Assembly: GCA_016297555.1 (NCBI GenBank)
Contig: JAEDGK010000003.1
Location: 1 to 39,388 of the forward strand
DNA from: Clostridiaceae bacterium
Lineage (GTDB): Bacteria > Bacillota > Clostridia > Oscillospirales > Acutalibacteraceae
Reading direction: 5' to 3'
DNA length: 39,388 bases
Shown here in pieces: positions 15,493-24,730 of the stretch. Position 1 is the first letter of the stretch; the number at the start of each line of letters is the position of its first letter. The position numbers and the translations under genes are program-made. Under the pieces are notes generated by a model. The model did not search any database, was not told the origin of the DNA, and saw nothing but the letters and a program-made list of their open reading frames with translations.

Positions 15493-16704
15493 TTATTCGT
15501 CAAACATTGAATCAAAAAGCGAGGTTATGTCATCATCGCCGTCGTCATCTTTGTTATTTTCGGCAATACCGTCAATATCATCCAAATCCACCTTGAAGCC
15601 GCCGAAATCCTCAAGATTTTCTTCCTCTGCCTTGTCATCAACCTTTTCTTCAACGGCAGGAGGAGTGGGAAGCAAATCGTCAATGCTTGCCGAAATACTG
15701 TCGGAAGAAGCAAGGGTATCAAGGTTGAGGTCTTCGATAAAGCTGAACAAATCGTCTTCTTCATCATCGGTCTTTTCGTCTGCGGCAGGCTGCTGTGCAC
15801 TGTCTTCGGGAGAATAAACTATATTTGCTTCAACTTCTTCAACGGGTTCTTCTGCTTCGGGTTCTTCTTCAACCTCTGCTTCCGCAACAGACTCGATTTC
15901 CGGCTCTGCTGTTACAATCGGCTCCTCATCAATTACGGGAGCTTCTTCAATAACCATCTGCTCCGCAACAGCTTCAGGCTCTGCAACGGGCGCATTATCG
16001 GGGGCGGCACTTTCATTGCTTTCCGCCGCAGCGGCAACGGATGAAATTGCAGCAAAGAACTCGGAGGGAACTCCGTCAAGCAAGCTGAGCTGACCTTTGC
16101 AAAGCTCCTCAACCGCCGCTTTAAATGAAGCTGTCTTAGCCTGAACCTTTTCAAGCTCGGCAGAATAGAACTCATAAGATTCCTTGCTGTTGCCGATTAT
16201 TTTTTCGCCCTTATCGCGCGCATCGGCAATGATTTCCTGAGCCTTTTTCTGAGCGGATACTATCGCCTGCTCGGTTTCTTTCTGCGCCCTTTCGGTTAAA
16301 GAAGCGACTGCGTTTCTTGCATTGTCAACAATTTCTTTTGCTTTTTCGCGCGCTTCGTCAATCATTTGAGTTGACTGCCTGTTTGCGCCGTCAAGAATGA
16401 TTTTTGCTCTGCTCTCGGCATCGCTGACGGTGGTTTCCGCCTTTTTCTCCGCATTTTTGCCGATGGTCTCCGCCATACGGTGAGCATCGAGCAAAGAAAG
16501 CTTTATGGCTTCTTCATCGTTGCGGTAGCTCTCTATTTTATCGGCAAGTATGCTTATTTTCTTAATAAGCTCCTTGTTTTCGTTGAGCGACTCATCATAT
16601 GATTCGGCAACGCCTTTAAGAAAAGCGTCAACCTCCTCGGCGCTGTAAGTACCTTTGCTGACGGGTGTAAACTTTGCGTTCAAAATCTGTTCTATTCTGA
16701 GCAT
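15493..16704 (-). CDS. divIVA: DivIVA-domain cell-division protein with long acidic tail
   Basis: The protein has 403 residues. LRIEQILNAKFTPVSKGTYS then AEEVDAFL (residues 2-29) is the DivIVA N-terminal membrane-binding segment and start of the coiled coil. Residues 30-215 are coiled coil with Ala/Lys/Glu-rich heptads. From about 225 onward the chain is very acidic, Pro/Glu/Asp-rich and probably disordered. DivIVA marks division sites and poles and organises division or growth proteins. ATG at 16704 was preferred over a GTG 9 bp upstream because it gives the conserved N-terminus. It directly follows sepF, as in the ylm/division clusters of Firmicutes. The acidic tail of about 180 residues is longer than in Bacillus DivIVA. 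Confidence 0.9.
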   Translation of the reverse strand: MLRIEQILNAKFTPVSKGTYSAEEVDAFLKGVAESYDESLNENKELIKKISILADKIESYRNDEEAIKLSLLDAHRMAETIGKNAEKKAETTVSDAESRAKIILDGANRQSTQMIDEAREKAKEIVDNARNAVASLTERAQKETEQAIVSAQKKAQEIIADARDKGEKIIGNSKESYEFYSAELEKVQAKTASFKAAVEELCKGQLSLLDGVPSEFFAAISSVAAAAESNESAAPDNAPVAEPEAVAEQMVIEEAPVIDEEPIVTAEPEIESVAEAEVEEEPEAEEPVEEVEANIVYSPEDSAQQPAADEKTDDEEDDLFSFIEDLNLDTLASSDSISASIDDLLPTPPAVEEKVDDKAEEENLEDFGGFKVDLDDIDGIAENNKDDDGDDDITSLFDSMFDE

Positions 16705-16733
16705 TTCCTGCACCTATCCTCTCTCACTTCGAT

Positions 16734-17243
16734 TTAATACTGCTCGCTGCCCGCACCGCCGCTAAGCTCATCAAGCAGCTCACCGGAAACCGGAACATTA
16801 TAGGGAGTGATTATGTATGCTCTGCCGGCAACCTTTTTGAAATCGCCGTGATTTGCATATGCAACGCCGTAAAGAAAATCGATTATTCGCTGAGAAACAT
16901 CATTGGGGCAGGTTTCAAGGTTAAGAATAACAATTCTCTTTTCATTAAGAATATCCGCTACCTCGCCGACTTCCTCAAACCTGTCAATCTTCTGAAAAAC
17001 TACATGGGGCTTCGGCTGACCCGCGGAAGCTTTTGAGGTATTAATATTAACAACATTGCCTGCGTTTGATGTGCCGCTTGTTGTTTTTTCGCTTCTGACT
17101 CTTGAGGTCTGCTGTCTTTCGGCAGAATCGTGAACCTGAGGCGGCTCAAAATCAAAATCGTCGTTATAATCCGTTTCTGCGCTGTCGATATAATCGTCAT
17201 CCGTGACATTGATAAACTGCTTCAGCTTGTCCTTTAAGCTCAT
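16734..17243 (-). CDS. sepF: Cell division protein SepF
   Basis: This 169-residue protein has a short amphipathic N-terminus (MSLKDKLKQFINVTDD) expected to bind the membrane, an acidic/Ser-Thr-rich linker (residues 15-75), and the SepF globular domain from about 80 (KPHVVFQKIDRFEEVGEVAD, ILNEKRIVILNLE, RIIDFLYGVAYAN, GRAYIITPYNV). SepF rings tether FtsZ to the membrane during septation. The ATG is preceded by AAGGAGG. It lies between yggS and divIVA in the classic ylm gene order, although the ylmG/ylmH genes are absent. Confidence 0.96.
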   Translation of the reverse strand: MSLKDKLKQFINVTDDDYIDSAETDYNDDFDFEPPQVHDSAERQQTSRVRSEKTTSGTSNAGNVVNINTSKASAGQPKPHVVFQKIDRFEEVGEVADILNEKRIVILNLETCPNDVSQRIIDFLYGVAYANHGDFKKVAGRAYIITPYNVPVSGELLDELSGGAGSEQY

Positions 17244-17262
17244 TTTTAAAAAGCCTCCTTAA

Positions 17263-17988
17263 TTATCTGTAAATTCTCGAGCCGAAAATCGCCGAACCTA
17301 TACGGACGAGATTTGCACCTTCGAGAATTGCATTCTTATAATCGCCTGACATTCCCATTGAGAGAACATTCATATTTATATTATCCCTTTTTTTGCCCTC
17401 AATGTCAATAAACAGACGGCGCATATTTGAAAAAATTCTGCGAATTTCTGCATCTTTTTCGCAAATTGGGGCAACACACATCAATCCGTCTATCACAATT
17501 CCGTTAATTTCGGAAATTTCGCAGGCTCTTTCAAACACCTCGTCGGGCGAAAATCCGAACTTGCTTTCTTCGTTTCCGACATTAACTTCAAGCAGGATTT
17601 TGGTATTAACACCTGCCTCAACGGAGCGTTTGCCGATTTCTCGGGCAATCGCAACCGAATCAACCGACTGGATTGTATCAACCTTGCCCACAATTTTTTT
17701 AACCTTGTTTGATTGAAGATGACCAATCAGATGCGCCTTGCATTTGCTGAGATTAAGCTCCGGCTCTTTCATCAGAAATTCCTGAACCTTATTTTCGCCG
17801 ATAAGCCCAATGCCTTTATCAACGGCATAGTTAATAAACTTGCTTTCAACAGTTTTTGTTACCGCCATAAGGCTGATATCTTCGCTTTTTCTGCCGGATT
17901 TTAAAGCCGCTTCGGCTATTTCTTCGGCAATATATTTCAGATTTTCATCAATCGCCGAAAACCTTTCTTCGTCAGATAACCATTCCAT
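17263..17988 (-). CDS. YggS/YlmE-family PLP homeostasis protein
   Basis: This 241-residue alanine-racemase-like barrel binds pyridoxal phosphate. The cofactor lysine is Lys45 in SLMAVTKT, and other family blocks are LIGENKVQEFLMK, HLIGHLQSNKVKKIVGKVD and LSMGMSGDYKNAILEGA near the C-terminus. Family members balance free PLP and affect amino-acid and keto-acid metabolism rather than acting as classical enzymes. The ATG at 17988 has AAAGGAG 7 nt upstream and lies inside the end of the HlyD-like gene (17-bp overlap). The neighbouring sepF matches the common yggS-sepF pairing. Confidence 0.95.
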   Translation of the reverse strand: MEWLSDEERFSAIDENLKYIAEEIAEAALKSGRKSEDISLMAVTKTVESKFINYAVDKGIGLIGENKVQEFLMKEPELNLSKCKAHLIGHLQSNKVKKIVGKVDTIQSVDSVAIAREIGKRSVEAGVNTKILLEVNVGNEESKFGFSPDEVFERACEISEINGIVIDGLMCVAPICEKDAEIRRIFSNMRRLFIDIEGKKRDNINMNVLSMGMSGDYKNAILEGANLVRIGSAIFGSRIYR

Positions 17989-19210
17989 CCTTTAACTCCT
18001 TTCCCGAGATTATAACCTCGTCATAAAGCTTCAAATGCGGGTAATCAAGACTTACTCCGTCTCCGCTTTCGGGCTTTGAAGCAATAACAAATGAATCCTC
18101 GGAATAAATTATATTGACGCTTCGGAAATTAACTATGTTTCCTCTGCGGACAAAAACACCTGATTTTCCGTTTTCGTCAAGACGTACGGCATCTCTGCTG
18201 ACTTTAAGACCCGTGTATTCATTAACAACGATTTTGCCGTGCACCTTTCTGAGCGATGCAAGCTTTGCATTCATCAGATTACACCTGAAAACAACCAAAG
18301 AGCGGCTCGCATCAACCGCTTTGACGGAATATATGTAAGCAGAAACTGTTTCATCCTCACTGTCTCCGAAAACAAGTCTGACGGTTTTATCTTTTGAAAA
18401 CTCGGTTGCCTTTGCGGTATCGGTAACTGCGGCAATATACCAATTATATCCGTCAATAACCTTGCCGATTGAAGCAGCGGATACTTCTTTTTTTTCTGCT
18501 TTCATAGCTTCTTCAAGCCTTTCGGCTGTCAGAGAATCAATATCTTCAACGGTAAGTATATTCTCATAGCCGTCAGCCTTGCTGACATAATAGCCGGATG
18601 ATTCCGCAGTTATTATTTCCGTGGGAGTGCTTGAGGATGACAATGCGGAAATCTGATTTTGAATTTCCGCAATCTTTGCGGAGCAGTCAACATCTCTGCC
18701 GAGCGAAATTTGCTTTCTTGAAAGCTTTTCGCTGAAAGCAAGCTTATCTTCACCGAGAGACGAATAATCATTTGAATAAGCCGCCTCTGTCAGTTTCTTA
18801 AAATCGGCGTCAATTTCACCGGTCAGCTTTTCCATATCAACATCGGCAAGTCGGAGCTGACTGTCAATTTTCTGATATGCTTCAAGTCTGCTTTTTAAAG
18901 AAACGGATTTTACATAGTTTTCGGCGGATGCTTCGCTCGGAAAAACCGCCGCAATCGAGCTTCCCTTGCTGACTCTTTCGGCATTCTCGGCAAGCGGAAC
19001 GGTAACTCCCGCCGCAGTTGAGGAAAGGAGCGTTTCGTTTCTGATAATAAACATATCGGCGTCAACCGTTTCAAGCACTGTTTGCTCATAAACTACACGG
19101 GTTGTATAGCTGCGCGCGGTCAGGCTGTAGATCTCGGAAGCAAAGAAAACAACGATTATAACCGCTGCCGCCGCCGCAAGAACTTTTAAAAGCCTGTCTT
19201 TACTTTTCAT
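17972..19210 (-). CDS. HlyD-like membrane-fusion-type protein
   Basis: This 412-residue protein has a single N-terminal transmembrane segment (VLAAAAAVIIVVFFASEIYSL) followed by an extracytoplasmic part. The arrangement is that of HlyD-type adaptors: a lipoyl-like half (GVTVPLAENAERVSKGSSI), a central coiled coil (about residues 105-195), a second half (ITAESSGYYVS) and a beta-barrel-like C-terminus (VSRDAVRLDENGKSGVFV). In Firmicutes such proteins can work with ABC exporters, but no transporter gene is nearby. It lies between miaA (4-bp ATGA overlap) and yggS (17-bp overlap), a position where clostridial clusters often carry such a gene. The ribosome binding site is GGGGGAG. Its real partner and role are unknown. 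Confidence 0.7.
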   Translation of the reverse strand: MKSKDRLLKVLAAAAAVIIVVFFASEIYSLTARSYTTRVVYEQTVLETVDADMFIIRNETLLSSTAAGVTVPLAENAERVSKGSSIAAVFPSEASAENYVKSVSLKSRLEAYQKIDSQLRLADVDMEKLTGEIDADFKKLTEAAYSNDYSSLGEDKLAFSEKLSRKQISLGRDVDCSAKIAEIQNQISALSSSSTPTEIITAESSGYYVSKADGYENILTVEDIDSLTAERLEEAMKAEKKEVSAASIGKVIDGYNWYIAAVTDTAKATEFSKDKTVRLVFGDSEDETVSAYIYSVKAVDASRSLVVFRCNLMNAKLASLRKVHGKIVVNEYTGLKVSRDAVRLDENGKSGVFVRRGNIVNFRSVNIIYSEDSFVIASKPESGDGVSLDYPHLKLYDEVIISGKELKDGMVI

Positions 19211-20157
19211 TTGCCGCTCCCCCTTTCGATTATTTTCATCGCGGCGTCAAGCAGAGCGCCGCTGTTTTCATATTCATCAATATATAAGAAATTCATTCTT
19301 TCATCACGCCTGAACCATGTAAGCTGGCGCTTGGCATATCTGCGCGTTTGCATTTTCAGGCAGTCAACACATTCTTCAAGGCTTTTTTCGCCCGAAAAAT
19401 AAGGATAAAGCTCTTTATAGCCGATTGCCTGCCGCGCCGTAGTGCCGAGCGATGAATCAAAAAACTTCTCTGCCTCCTGCAAAAGACCGCTTTCAAGCAT
19501 AATGTCAACCCGCTTGTTTATTCTGTTATATAAAAATTGCCTGTCCCTTGCGTCAAGACAAATCGCCGTAACCGTAAAGGGTGACGGATTTTTCCTTGAA
19601 AGCTCATTTTGCAGTGTTTTGGTTTTGCCCGTTGTGCGGCAAATCTCAAGCGCGCGTATTATGCGCCCGAGATTGTTGACATGAAGCTCGGCGGCAGCGG
19701 CGGGATCCGCTTTATAAAGCTCGTCAAGCAACACCTGTGCACCCTCGGATTCGGCTCTTTTTTTCAATTCCTCACGGTATTCAAAATCTGTTTCTTCGGG
19801 CAGAAATTCAATATTGTCAACAAGCGAGTTGTAATAAAGCCCCGTTCCGCCGACGAGCACGGACTTTTTGCCGCGCGAAACAATATCGTTAATTGCCGCT
19901 CTTGCCGCCTCGCAGTATTTAGCCACGCTGAACGGCTCGTCCGGCTCAAGAAATCCTATAAGATGATGCGGTATTCCGCGCATTTCATCGGCAGTGGGCT
20001 TTGCCGTTGCAATATCCATACCATTATAAATCTGCATGGAATCGCAGGAAACCGCCTCGCCGCCTATTTTTTTGCAAATATCAACGGCAAGCGAGGTTTT
20101 GCCCGACGCGGTGGGTCCGACAACGGCTATTAAAGGTATGGTATTAGACTCTGCCAA
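19207..20157 (-). CDS. miaA: tRNA dimethylallyltransferase
   Basis: This 316-residue enzyme adds a dimethylallyl group to N6 of adenosine-37 in tRNAs reading UNN codons. The P-loop is GPTASGKTSL (14-23), followed by SCDSMQIYNGMDIATAKP, IPHHLIGF and LVGGTGLYYNSLV, all conserved in MiaA; QTRRYAKRQLTWFRRD is the tRNA-binding region near the end. Translation starts at TTG (20157), supported by GGAG 7 nt upstream. It overlaps mutL by 14 bp and the HlyD-like gene by 4 bp. Its product is the substrate of MiaB, encoded at the head of the same run. Confidence 0.96.
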   Translation of the reverse strand: MAESNTIPLIAVVGPTASGKTSLAVDICKKIGGEAVSCDSMQIYNGMDIATAKPTADEMRGIPHHLIGFLEPDEPFSVAKYCEAARAAINDIVSRGKKSVLVGGTGLYYNSLVDNIEFLPEETDFEYREELKKRAESEGAQVLLDELYKADPAAAAELHVNNLGRIIRALEICRTTGKTKTLQNELSRKNPSPFTVTAICLDARDRQFLYNRINKRVDIMLESGLLQEAEKFFDSSLGTTARQAIGYKELYPYFSGEKSLEECVDCLKMQTRRYAKRQLTWFRRDERMNFLYIDEYENSGALLDAAMKIIERGSGK

Positions 20158-22042
20158 AATTTTTCTCCAGCTCTCTTTGCGTCATTTCAATAAGCACGGG
20201 TCTGCCGTGCGGACAGTATCGGATATCGGGCATTGAAAGAACCTGCTTTGCAAATCTCTCCATTTCAATTCGCGATGTAAAATCGCCCGCTTTTATTGCG
20301 CTTCTGCAAGCAACGGAATGAAAAATCCAATCAAGCTTCTCAAACATTACATCCTGACGCTTGTCAATAAATCTGCCTGCAATCTCACTGATAACGGATT
20401 CAACATCATCCGCAGAAAGCTCCATGGGACATTCTCTGACGATAATGCATCCGCTGCCGAAATCCTCAACCTCAAAGCCTGCTTGATTTATCAGCTCTAT
20501 ATTTTCAAGCACGGCGGAATATTCTTCTTTGGAAAGAGTAACGGTTACGGGCAGCAGCAAAATCTGAGGTGTGCGCTCACCGCTCTCTCTTTTAAGCTTT
20601 TCATATATAATGCGTTCATGAGCCGCGTGTTTATCAATAAAAATCAGTTTATTCTCATATTGACAAATGATATAAGCCTTAAAGGCTTCGCCTACAAGCA
20701 AAAACTTTTCTTCGCAAAAGCCTGTTTTTTCCTCGGAAACGGGAACTTCGGGGGCAACGGGCTCGGCAATTTCGACTTTCGGCTGCGAATTCAAAAGGAT
20801 ATCCTCAATTTTTTCTTCAATTACAATTTCCGGCTCGGGAGATTTAAATGCTACCGCCGCAGTTACGTGCGATTTATTATCGGAAACGGGTTTTGGCTCA
20901 TATTGAGTAACCTTAACCTCGGGTTCGGACTTTGGAATATGCTGCCAAAAATCGTTTTTTGGGCTCGGCACGGCAGTAATTTTAAGCTGCTCTGGCGGTT
21001 TTTCGGGCGCTTTATAAAAATCCTTTGAAATTTCTTTAATCTGCTTGGGAGCGTCGCCCGCAGAAAGAGCATTCTTGCAGGCGTAGAATATTGCGTTGAA
21101 TATTACACGCTCGTCTGAAAATCTGACCTCGGTTTTTGCGGGATGAACATTAACATCAACAAGCGACGGGTTAATTTCAATATTAAGCACGCAGGACGGG
21201 AATTTGCCGACCATTACCGAGCTTTTATAACCCTCGCTCAGAGCCGCGCTGCCCGTTGCGGTTTTAATTAATCTTCCGTTCAGAAAGAAAAACTGCATAT
21301 TTCTGTTAGGTCTTGATTCGGAGGGCTTTGAAACAAAGCCGCTTACCTTAACCGCGCCCGACGAATATTCTGCAGGAATAAGACCCGACGAAAACTCCTT
21401 GCCGAACACTTCACGGATACAGGTTAAAAGGTCGCCCTTGCCGCTTGTTATAAGCGTCTGCTTGCCCTCGCGGATAAAGCGAACCGAAACCTCGGGATGC
21501 GAAAGCGCTATTCTGTCAACAACCGCCGCAACGGCATTAGCCTCGGTAACATCTTTTTTCAGAAATTTCATTCTTGCGGGGGTTTTGCTGAATAAATCTC
21601 TGACAATTATTGTAGTCCCCTTCGGGCAGCCTGCGTCATCAAGGAGCTTTTCCTCGCCGTTTTCGATTACATATCTTGTGCCGCTCTGCTCCTCGGGAGT
21701 TCTCGTCATAACCTCGACTTTTGCAACTGCGCTCACGCTCGCCAAAGCCTCTCCACGAAAGCCGAGGGTAATTATTCCGTTTAAATCCTCGGGAGACGCT
21801 ATTTTGCTTGTGGCGTGGCTTACAAAAGCGTTGCGAATGTCTTCGCGCGCAATTCCGCAGCCGTTATCGGTTATTCTGATATAAGAAATACCGCCGTTTT
21901 TTATTTCAACGGTTACGCTGTCGGCTCCCGCGTCAATGGAATTTTCAAGAAGCTCCTTTACTGCCGAAGCGGGGCGTTCAACAACCTCACCCGCGGCGAT
22001 AAGCTCTGCAAGATGCTTTGGGAGAACATTTATTTTCGGCAT
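20144..22042 (-). CDS. mutL: DNA mismatch repair protein MutL
   Basis: This 632-residue protein has the GHKL ATPase N-terminus (AAGEVVERPASAVKELLENS, DNGCGI, GFRGEAL), a Pro/Glu-rich linker (about 340-430) and a C-terminal dimerisation domain. The C-terminal part contains IDKHAAHERIIYE, a form of the DQHA(X)2E(X)4E metal motif, and CPHGRP, so this MutL should have nicking endonuclease activity, as in organisms without MutH. It acts after MutS to start strand removal. AAGGAGG lies 6 nt before the ATG. The gene follows mutS by 15 bp and overlaps miaA by 14 bp. Confidence 0.97.
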   Translation of the reverse strand: MPKINVLPKHLAELIAAGEVVERPASAVKELLENSIDAGADSVTVEIKNGGISYIRITDNGCGIAREDIRNAFVSHATSKIASPEDLNGIITLGFRGEALASVSAVAKVEVMTRTPEEQSGTRYVIENGEEKLLDDAGCPKGTTIIVRDLFSKTPARMKFLKKDVTEANAVAAVVDRIALSHPEVSVRFIREGKQTLITSGKGDLLTCIREVFGKEFSSGLIPAEYSSGAVKVSGFVSKPSESRPNRNMQFFFLNGRLIKTATGSAALSEGYKSSVMVGKFPSCVLNIEINPSLVDVNVHPAKTEVRFSDERVIFNAIFYACKNALSAGDAPKQIKEISKDFYKAPEKPPEQLKITAVPSPKNDFWQHIPKSEPEVKVTQYEPKPVSDNKSHVTAAVAFKSPEPEIVIEEKIEDILLNSQPKVEIAEPVAPEVPVSEEKTGFCEEKFLLVGEAFKAYIICQYENKLIFIDKHAAHERIIYEKLKRESGERTPQILLLPVTVTLSKEEYSAVLENIELINQAGFEVEDFGSGCIIVRECPMELSADDVESVISEIAGRFIDKRQDVMFEKLDWIFHSVACRSAIKAGDFTSRIEMERFAKQVLSMPDIRYCPHGRPVLIEMTQRELEKNFGRV

Positions 22043-22057
22043 AAGGAACCTCCTTCG

Positions 22058-24664
22058 TTAATTATTTGCCTGCTTTGACAGGTCATAAAGAACACTCATT
22101 GCCTCTATCGGCGTGAGCGTATTAACATCAATACTTTTAAGCTTTTCTATGATATCTTTTTCGTTTGAGCTGCCGAAAGAAATCTGCATATCCTGCTCGG
22201 CGGCATCGTTATGCCTTGCGGGGACGGCTCTCAAGCCCTCGCCCTCAAGCTCTTTGAGCACAACCTTCGCACGCTCAACAACGCTTGTGGGAACGCCCGC
22301 AAGCTTTGCCACCTCTATGCCGTAGCTTCCGTCGGCACAGCCGGGAACAATTCTGCGAAGGAAGGTTATGTCATCGCCGCGCTTTTTAACGGCAATATTA
22401 TAGTTTTTAACGCCCGAAACGCTGTTTTCAAGCTCGGTAAGCTCATGATAATGAGTTGCAAAAAGCGTTTTTGCTCCGAGCCTGCGTTTATCGGCGGAAA
22501 ATTCGAGCACGGCTCTTGCAATACTCATTCCGTCAAAGGTAGAAGTACCTCTGCCGATTTCATCAAAAATAATCAGACTGTTTGAAGTTGCGTTTTTCAA
22601 AATATCTGCAACCTCGTTCATCTCGACCATAAAGGTTGACGAACCCGAAGCCAAATCGTCCGACGCACCGATACGGGTAAATATGCCGTCAACAACGCAA
22701 AGCTCCGCAGTCTGAGCGGGAACAAAGCTGCCTGCCTGAGCCATAAGACAAATCAATGCAACCTGACGCATATAAGTGGACTTACCCGCCATATTAGGGC
22801 CTGTTATAATTGCACAGCGGTTATCGCCGCAGTCAAGCTCGGTGTCGTTGGGAACAAAGGGAAAATCAATCATTTTCTCAACAACGGGGTGTCTGCCGTC
22901 GGTTATCGAAACCCTGTCTCCGGCATTCATTGCGGGGCAGCAATAGTTATTTTCTGCGGCAACTCGTGCATAAGAACAAATAACATCAAGCGCGGCAACC
23001 GCAGCCGCAGTTCTCTGAATATCATAAAGATGCTCGGCAGCCTTTTTTCTGACGGAATCGAAGACCTCATATTCAAGCCTTACAATTCTTTCCTGCGCTC
23101 CGAGAACCTTGGATTCAAGCTCTTTAAGCTCCTGAGTTATAAATCTCTCGCAGTTTGTAAGCGTCTGCTTTCTTATGTAATCCTCGGGCACAAGCTCCTT
23201 GAAAGCGTTGGGCACTTCAATATAATAGCCGAAAACGCGGTTATAGCCGATTTTGAGCTTTTTGATACCCGTTTTCTCCTGCTCTCTGTGCTGAATGTCG
23301 GCAATATATCCCTTTCCGTTGGCAACAATGTCACGCAGGGAATCAAGCTCTTCATTAAAGCCGTCTTTAATCATGCCGCCCTCGCGCACGGAAAACGGAG
23401 GCTCGTCAACAATCGCACCGTCAATCAGCGCCGCAAGCTCGTCAAGCGGAAGAATTTCCGAGCATAATTCGCCGAGCATACTGCTTCGGCAGGAAGAAAT
23501 GAGAGATTTTATGCCCGGCAGTCTTTCAAGCGTTGAAGAAAGCGCACGCAGCTCGCGCGCATTTGCCGTTGAATAAGCAATGCGGGTTATGAGCCTTTCC
23601 ATATCCTGACAACCGCTCAATGCCTCGGCAATGTCTTCCCTGAGAGAGGGGTTTTCAACAAGCTCCGAAACGGCGTTATGCCGCCTTGTTATTTTGGCTA
23701 TGCTGAGCAGAGGCTGTTCAAGCCAGCTTCTGAGCATTCTTTTGCCCATTGAGGTTTTGGTTTTATCAAGAACCCAGAGAAGCGAGCCGCGCTTTTCTCT
23801 GTTTCTCATGGTTTCTGTTATTTCAAGATTGCGAAGCGTTGAAACATCAAGGCGCATAAAACTGCCCGAGCCGTAAAAATCAATATCCTTAATGTTTTCA
23901 AGCTCGGTTTTCTGAACGCTTTTGAGATAATCCAGAGCCGCGCCGAGAGCGCAGACGGCGGCTGGTGCGCCGTCAAGGGAAAGCTCGGCAAGCGAGGATT
24001 TACCGAAATGCTTCATCAGAACAGCGGAAGCTTTTGAAAAGTCAAAGCAATCGTCATCAAGCAAATCGCAGGCGGAATGAAGCCTGTTTTTAACGAAATC
24101 GGTTACGCCGTCAAGCTTCAAAGTGTCTGCATTGATTATAATTTCGCTCGGAGAAAATCTGCCGAGCTCGTTAATAATCCTTCGCTGTGAATTCTTTCTT
24201 TCAAGCTGCGTTGCATGAACGCTGCCCGTGGAAATATCGGCAAAGCAAAGCCCTACGCCGTCTTTTAAGGCGCAGATACAGGCAAGAAAGTTATTTCTGC
24301 TTTCGTCAAGCATTGTGCTTTCAATAACCGTGCCGGGAGTGAGCACCCTTGTTACATCGCGCTTAACTATTCCTTTTGCAAGAGCGGGATCTTCAAGCTG
24401 CTCGCAAATTGCTACTTTATAGCCCTTTGCAACAAGGCGAGCAATGTAAGAATCCGCACTGTGGAACGGAACGCCGCACATAGGCGCCCTTTCCTCCTGC
24501 CCGCAGTCTCTGCCCGTCAAAACGAGCTCCAGCTCTGCGGATACAAGCTTCGCATCGTCAAAGAACATCTCGTAAAAATCTCCGAGACGAAACATCAGAA
24601 TAGTGTCCGGATATTGCTCCTTAACCTGAAAATACTGCTTCATCATTGGGGTAAGCTCTGCCAT
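22058..24664 (-). CDS. mutS: DNA mismatch repair protein MutS
   Basis: This 868-residue protein recognises mismatches and short loops. Domain I has LGDFYEMFFDDA (about 27-38), where Phe-Tyr-Glu contacts the mismatch. The C-terminal ATPase holds GPNMAGKSTYMRQ (Walker A, about 620) and FDEIGRGTSTFDGMSIARA (Walker B and signature), then FATHYHELTEL and a short helical tail. Length and motifs are those of MutS1, not MutS2. Its start codon is about 19 nt after the T-run of a GC-rich hairpin, so its expression may depend on read-through. It is co-directional with mutL. Confidence 0.98.
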   Translation of the reverse strand: MAELTPMMKQYFQVKEQYPDTILMFRLGDFYEMFFDDAKLVSAELELVLTGRDCGQEERAPMCGVPFHSADSYIARLVAKGYKVAICEQLEDPALAKGIVKRDVTRVLTPGTVIESTMLDESRNNFLACICALKDGVGLCFADISTGSVHATQLERKNSQRRIINELGRFSPSEIIINADTLKLDGVTDFVKNRLHSACDLLDDDCFDFSKASAVLMKHFGKSSLAELSLDGAPAAVCALGAALDYLKSVQKTELENIKDIDFYGSGSFMRLDVSTLRNLEITETMRNREKRGSLLWVLDKTKTSMGKRMLRSWLEQPLLSIAKITRRHNAVSELVENPSLREDIAEALSGCQDMERLITRIAYSTANARELRALSSTLERLPGIKSLISSCRSSMLGELCSEILPLDELAALIDGAIVDEPPFSVREGGMIKDGFNEELDSLRDIVANGKGYIADIQHREQEKTGIKKLKIGYNRVFGYYIEVPNAFKELVPEDYIRKQTLTNCERFITQELKELESKVLGAQERIVRLEYEVFDSVRKKAAEHLYDIQRTAAAVAALDVICSYARVAAENNYCCPAMNAGDRVSITDGRHPVVEKMIDFPFVPNDTELDCGDNRCAIITGPNMAGKSTYMRQVALICLMAQAGSFVPAQTAELCVVDGIFTRIGASDDLASGSSTFMVEMNEVADILKNATSNSLIIFDEIGRGTSTFDGMSIARAVLEFSADKRRLGAKTLFATHYHELTELENSVSGVKNYNIAVKKRGDDITFLRRIVPGCADGSYGIEVAKLAGVPTSVVERAKVVLKELEGEGLRAVPARHNDAAEQDMQISFGSSNEKDIIEKLKSIDVNTLTPIEAMSVLYDLSKQANN

Positions 24665-24682
24665 GAATTTACCATACCTTTC

Positions 24683-24715
24683 AAAAAATCCCGGGGCTGC
24701 TTAAACGGCAGCCCC
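24683..24715 (-). terminator. GC-rich hairpin with U-run between the ylbF-family gene and mutS
   Basis: GGGGCTGC (24715-24708) pairs with GCAGCCCC (24700-24693) around a 7-nt loop, followed by GGGA and six U residues (24688-24683). It resembles a rho-independent terminator with the U-run slightly displaced. No promoter fits between it and mutS, so partial termination is likely. Confidence 0.65.
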
Positions 24716-24730
24716 CGTTCTTAATGAATA

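Noticed and set aside
19609..20133. Long open frame on the plus strand opposite miaA, about 174 codons
   Set aside because: It lies entirely antisense to miaA, which has complete family motifs. It shows no recognisable domain and reflects the codon bias of the real strand.
20318..21028. Open frame of about 236 codons on the plus strand opposite mutL
   Set aside because: It is antisense to the MutL linker and C-terminal domain, rich in Asn, Phe and Leu with no motif, and has no ribosome binding site of note.
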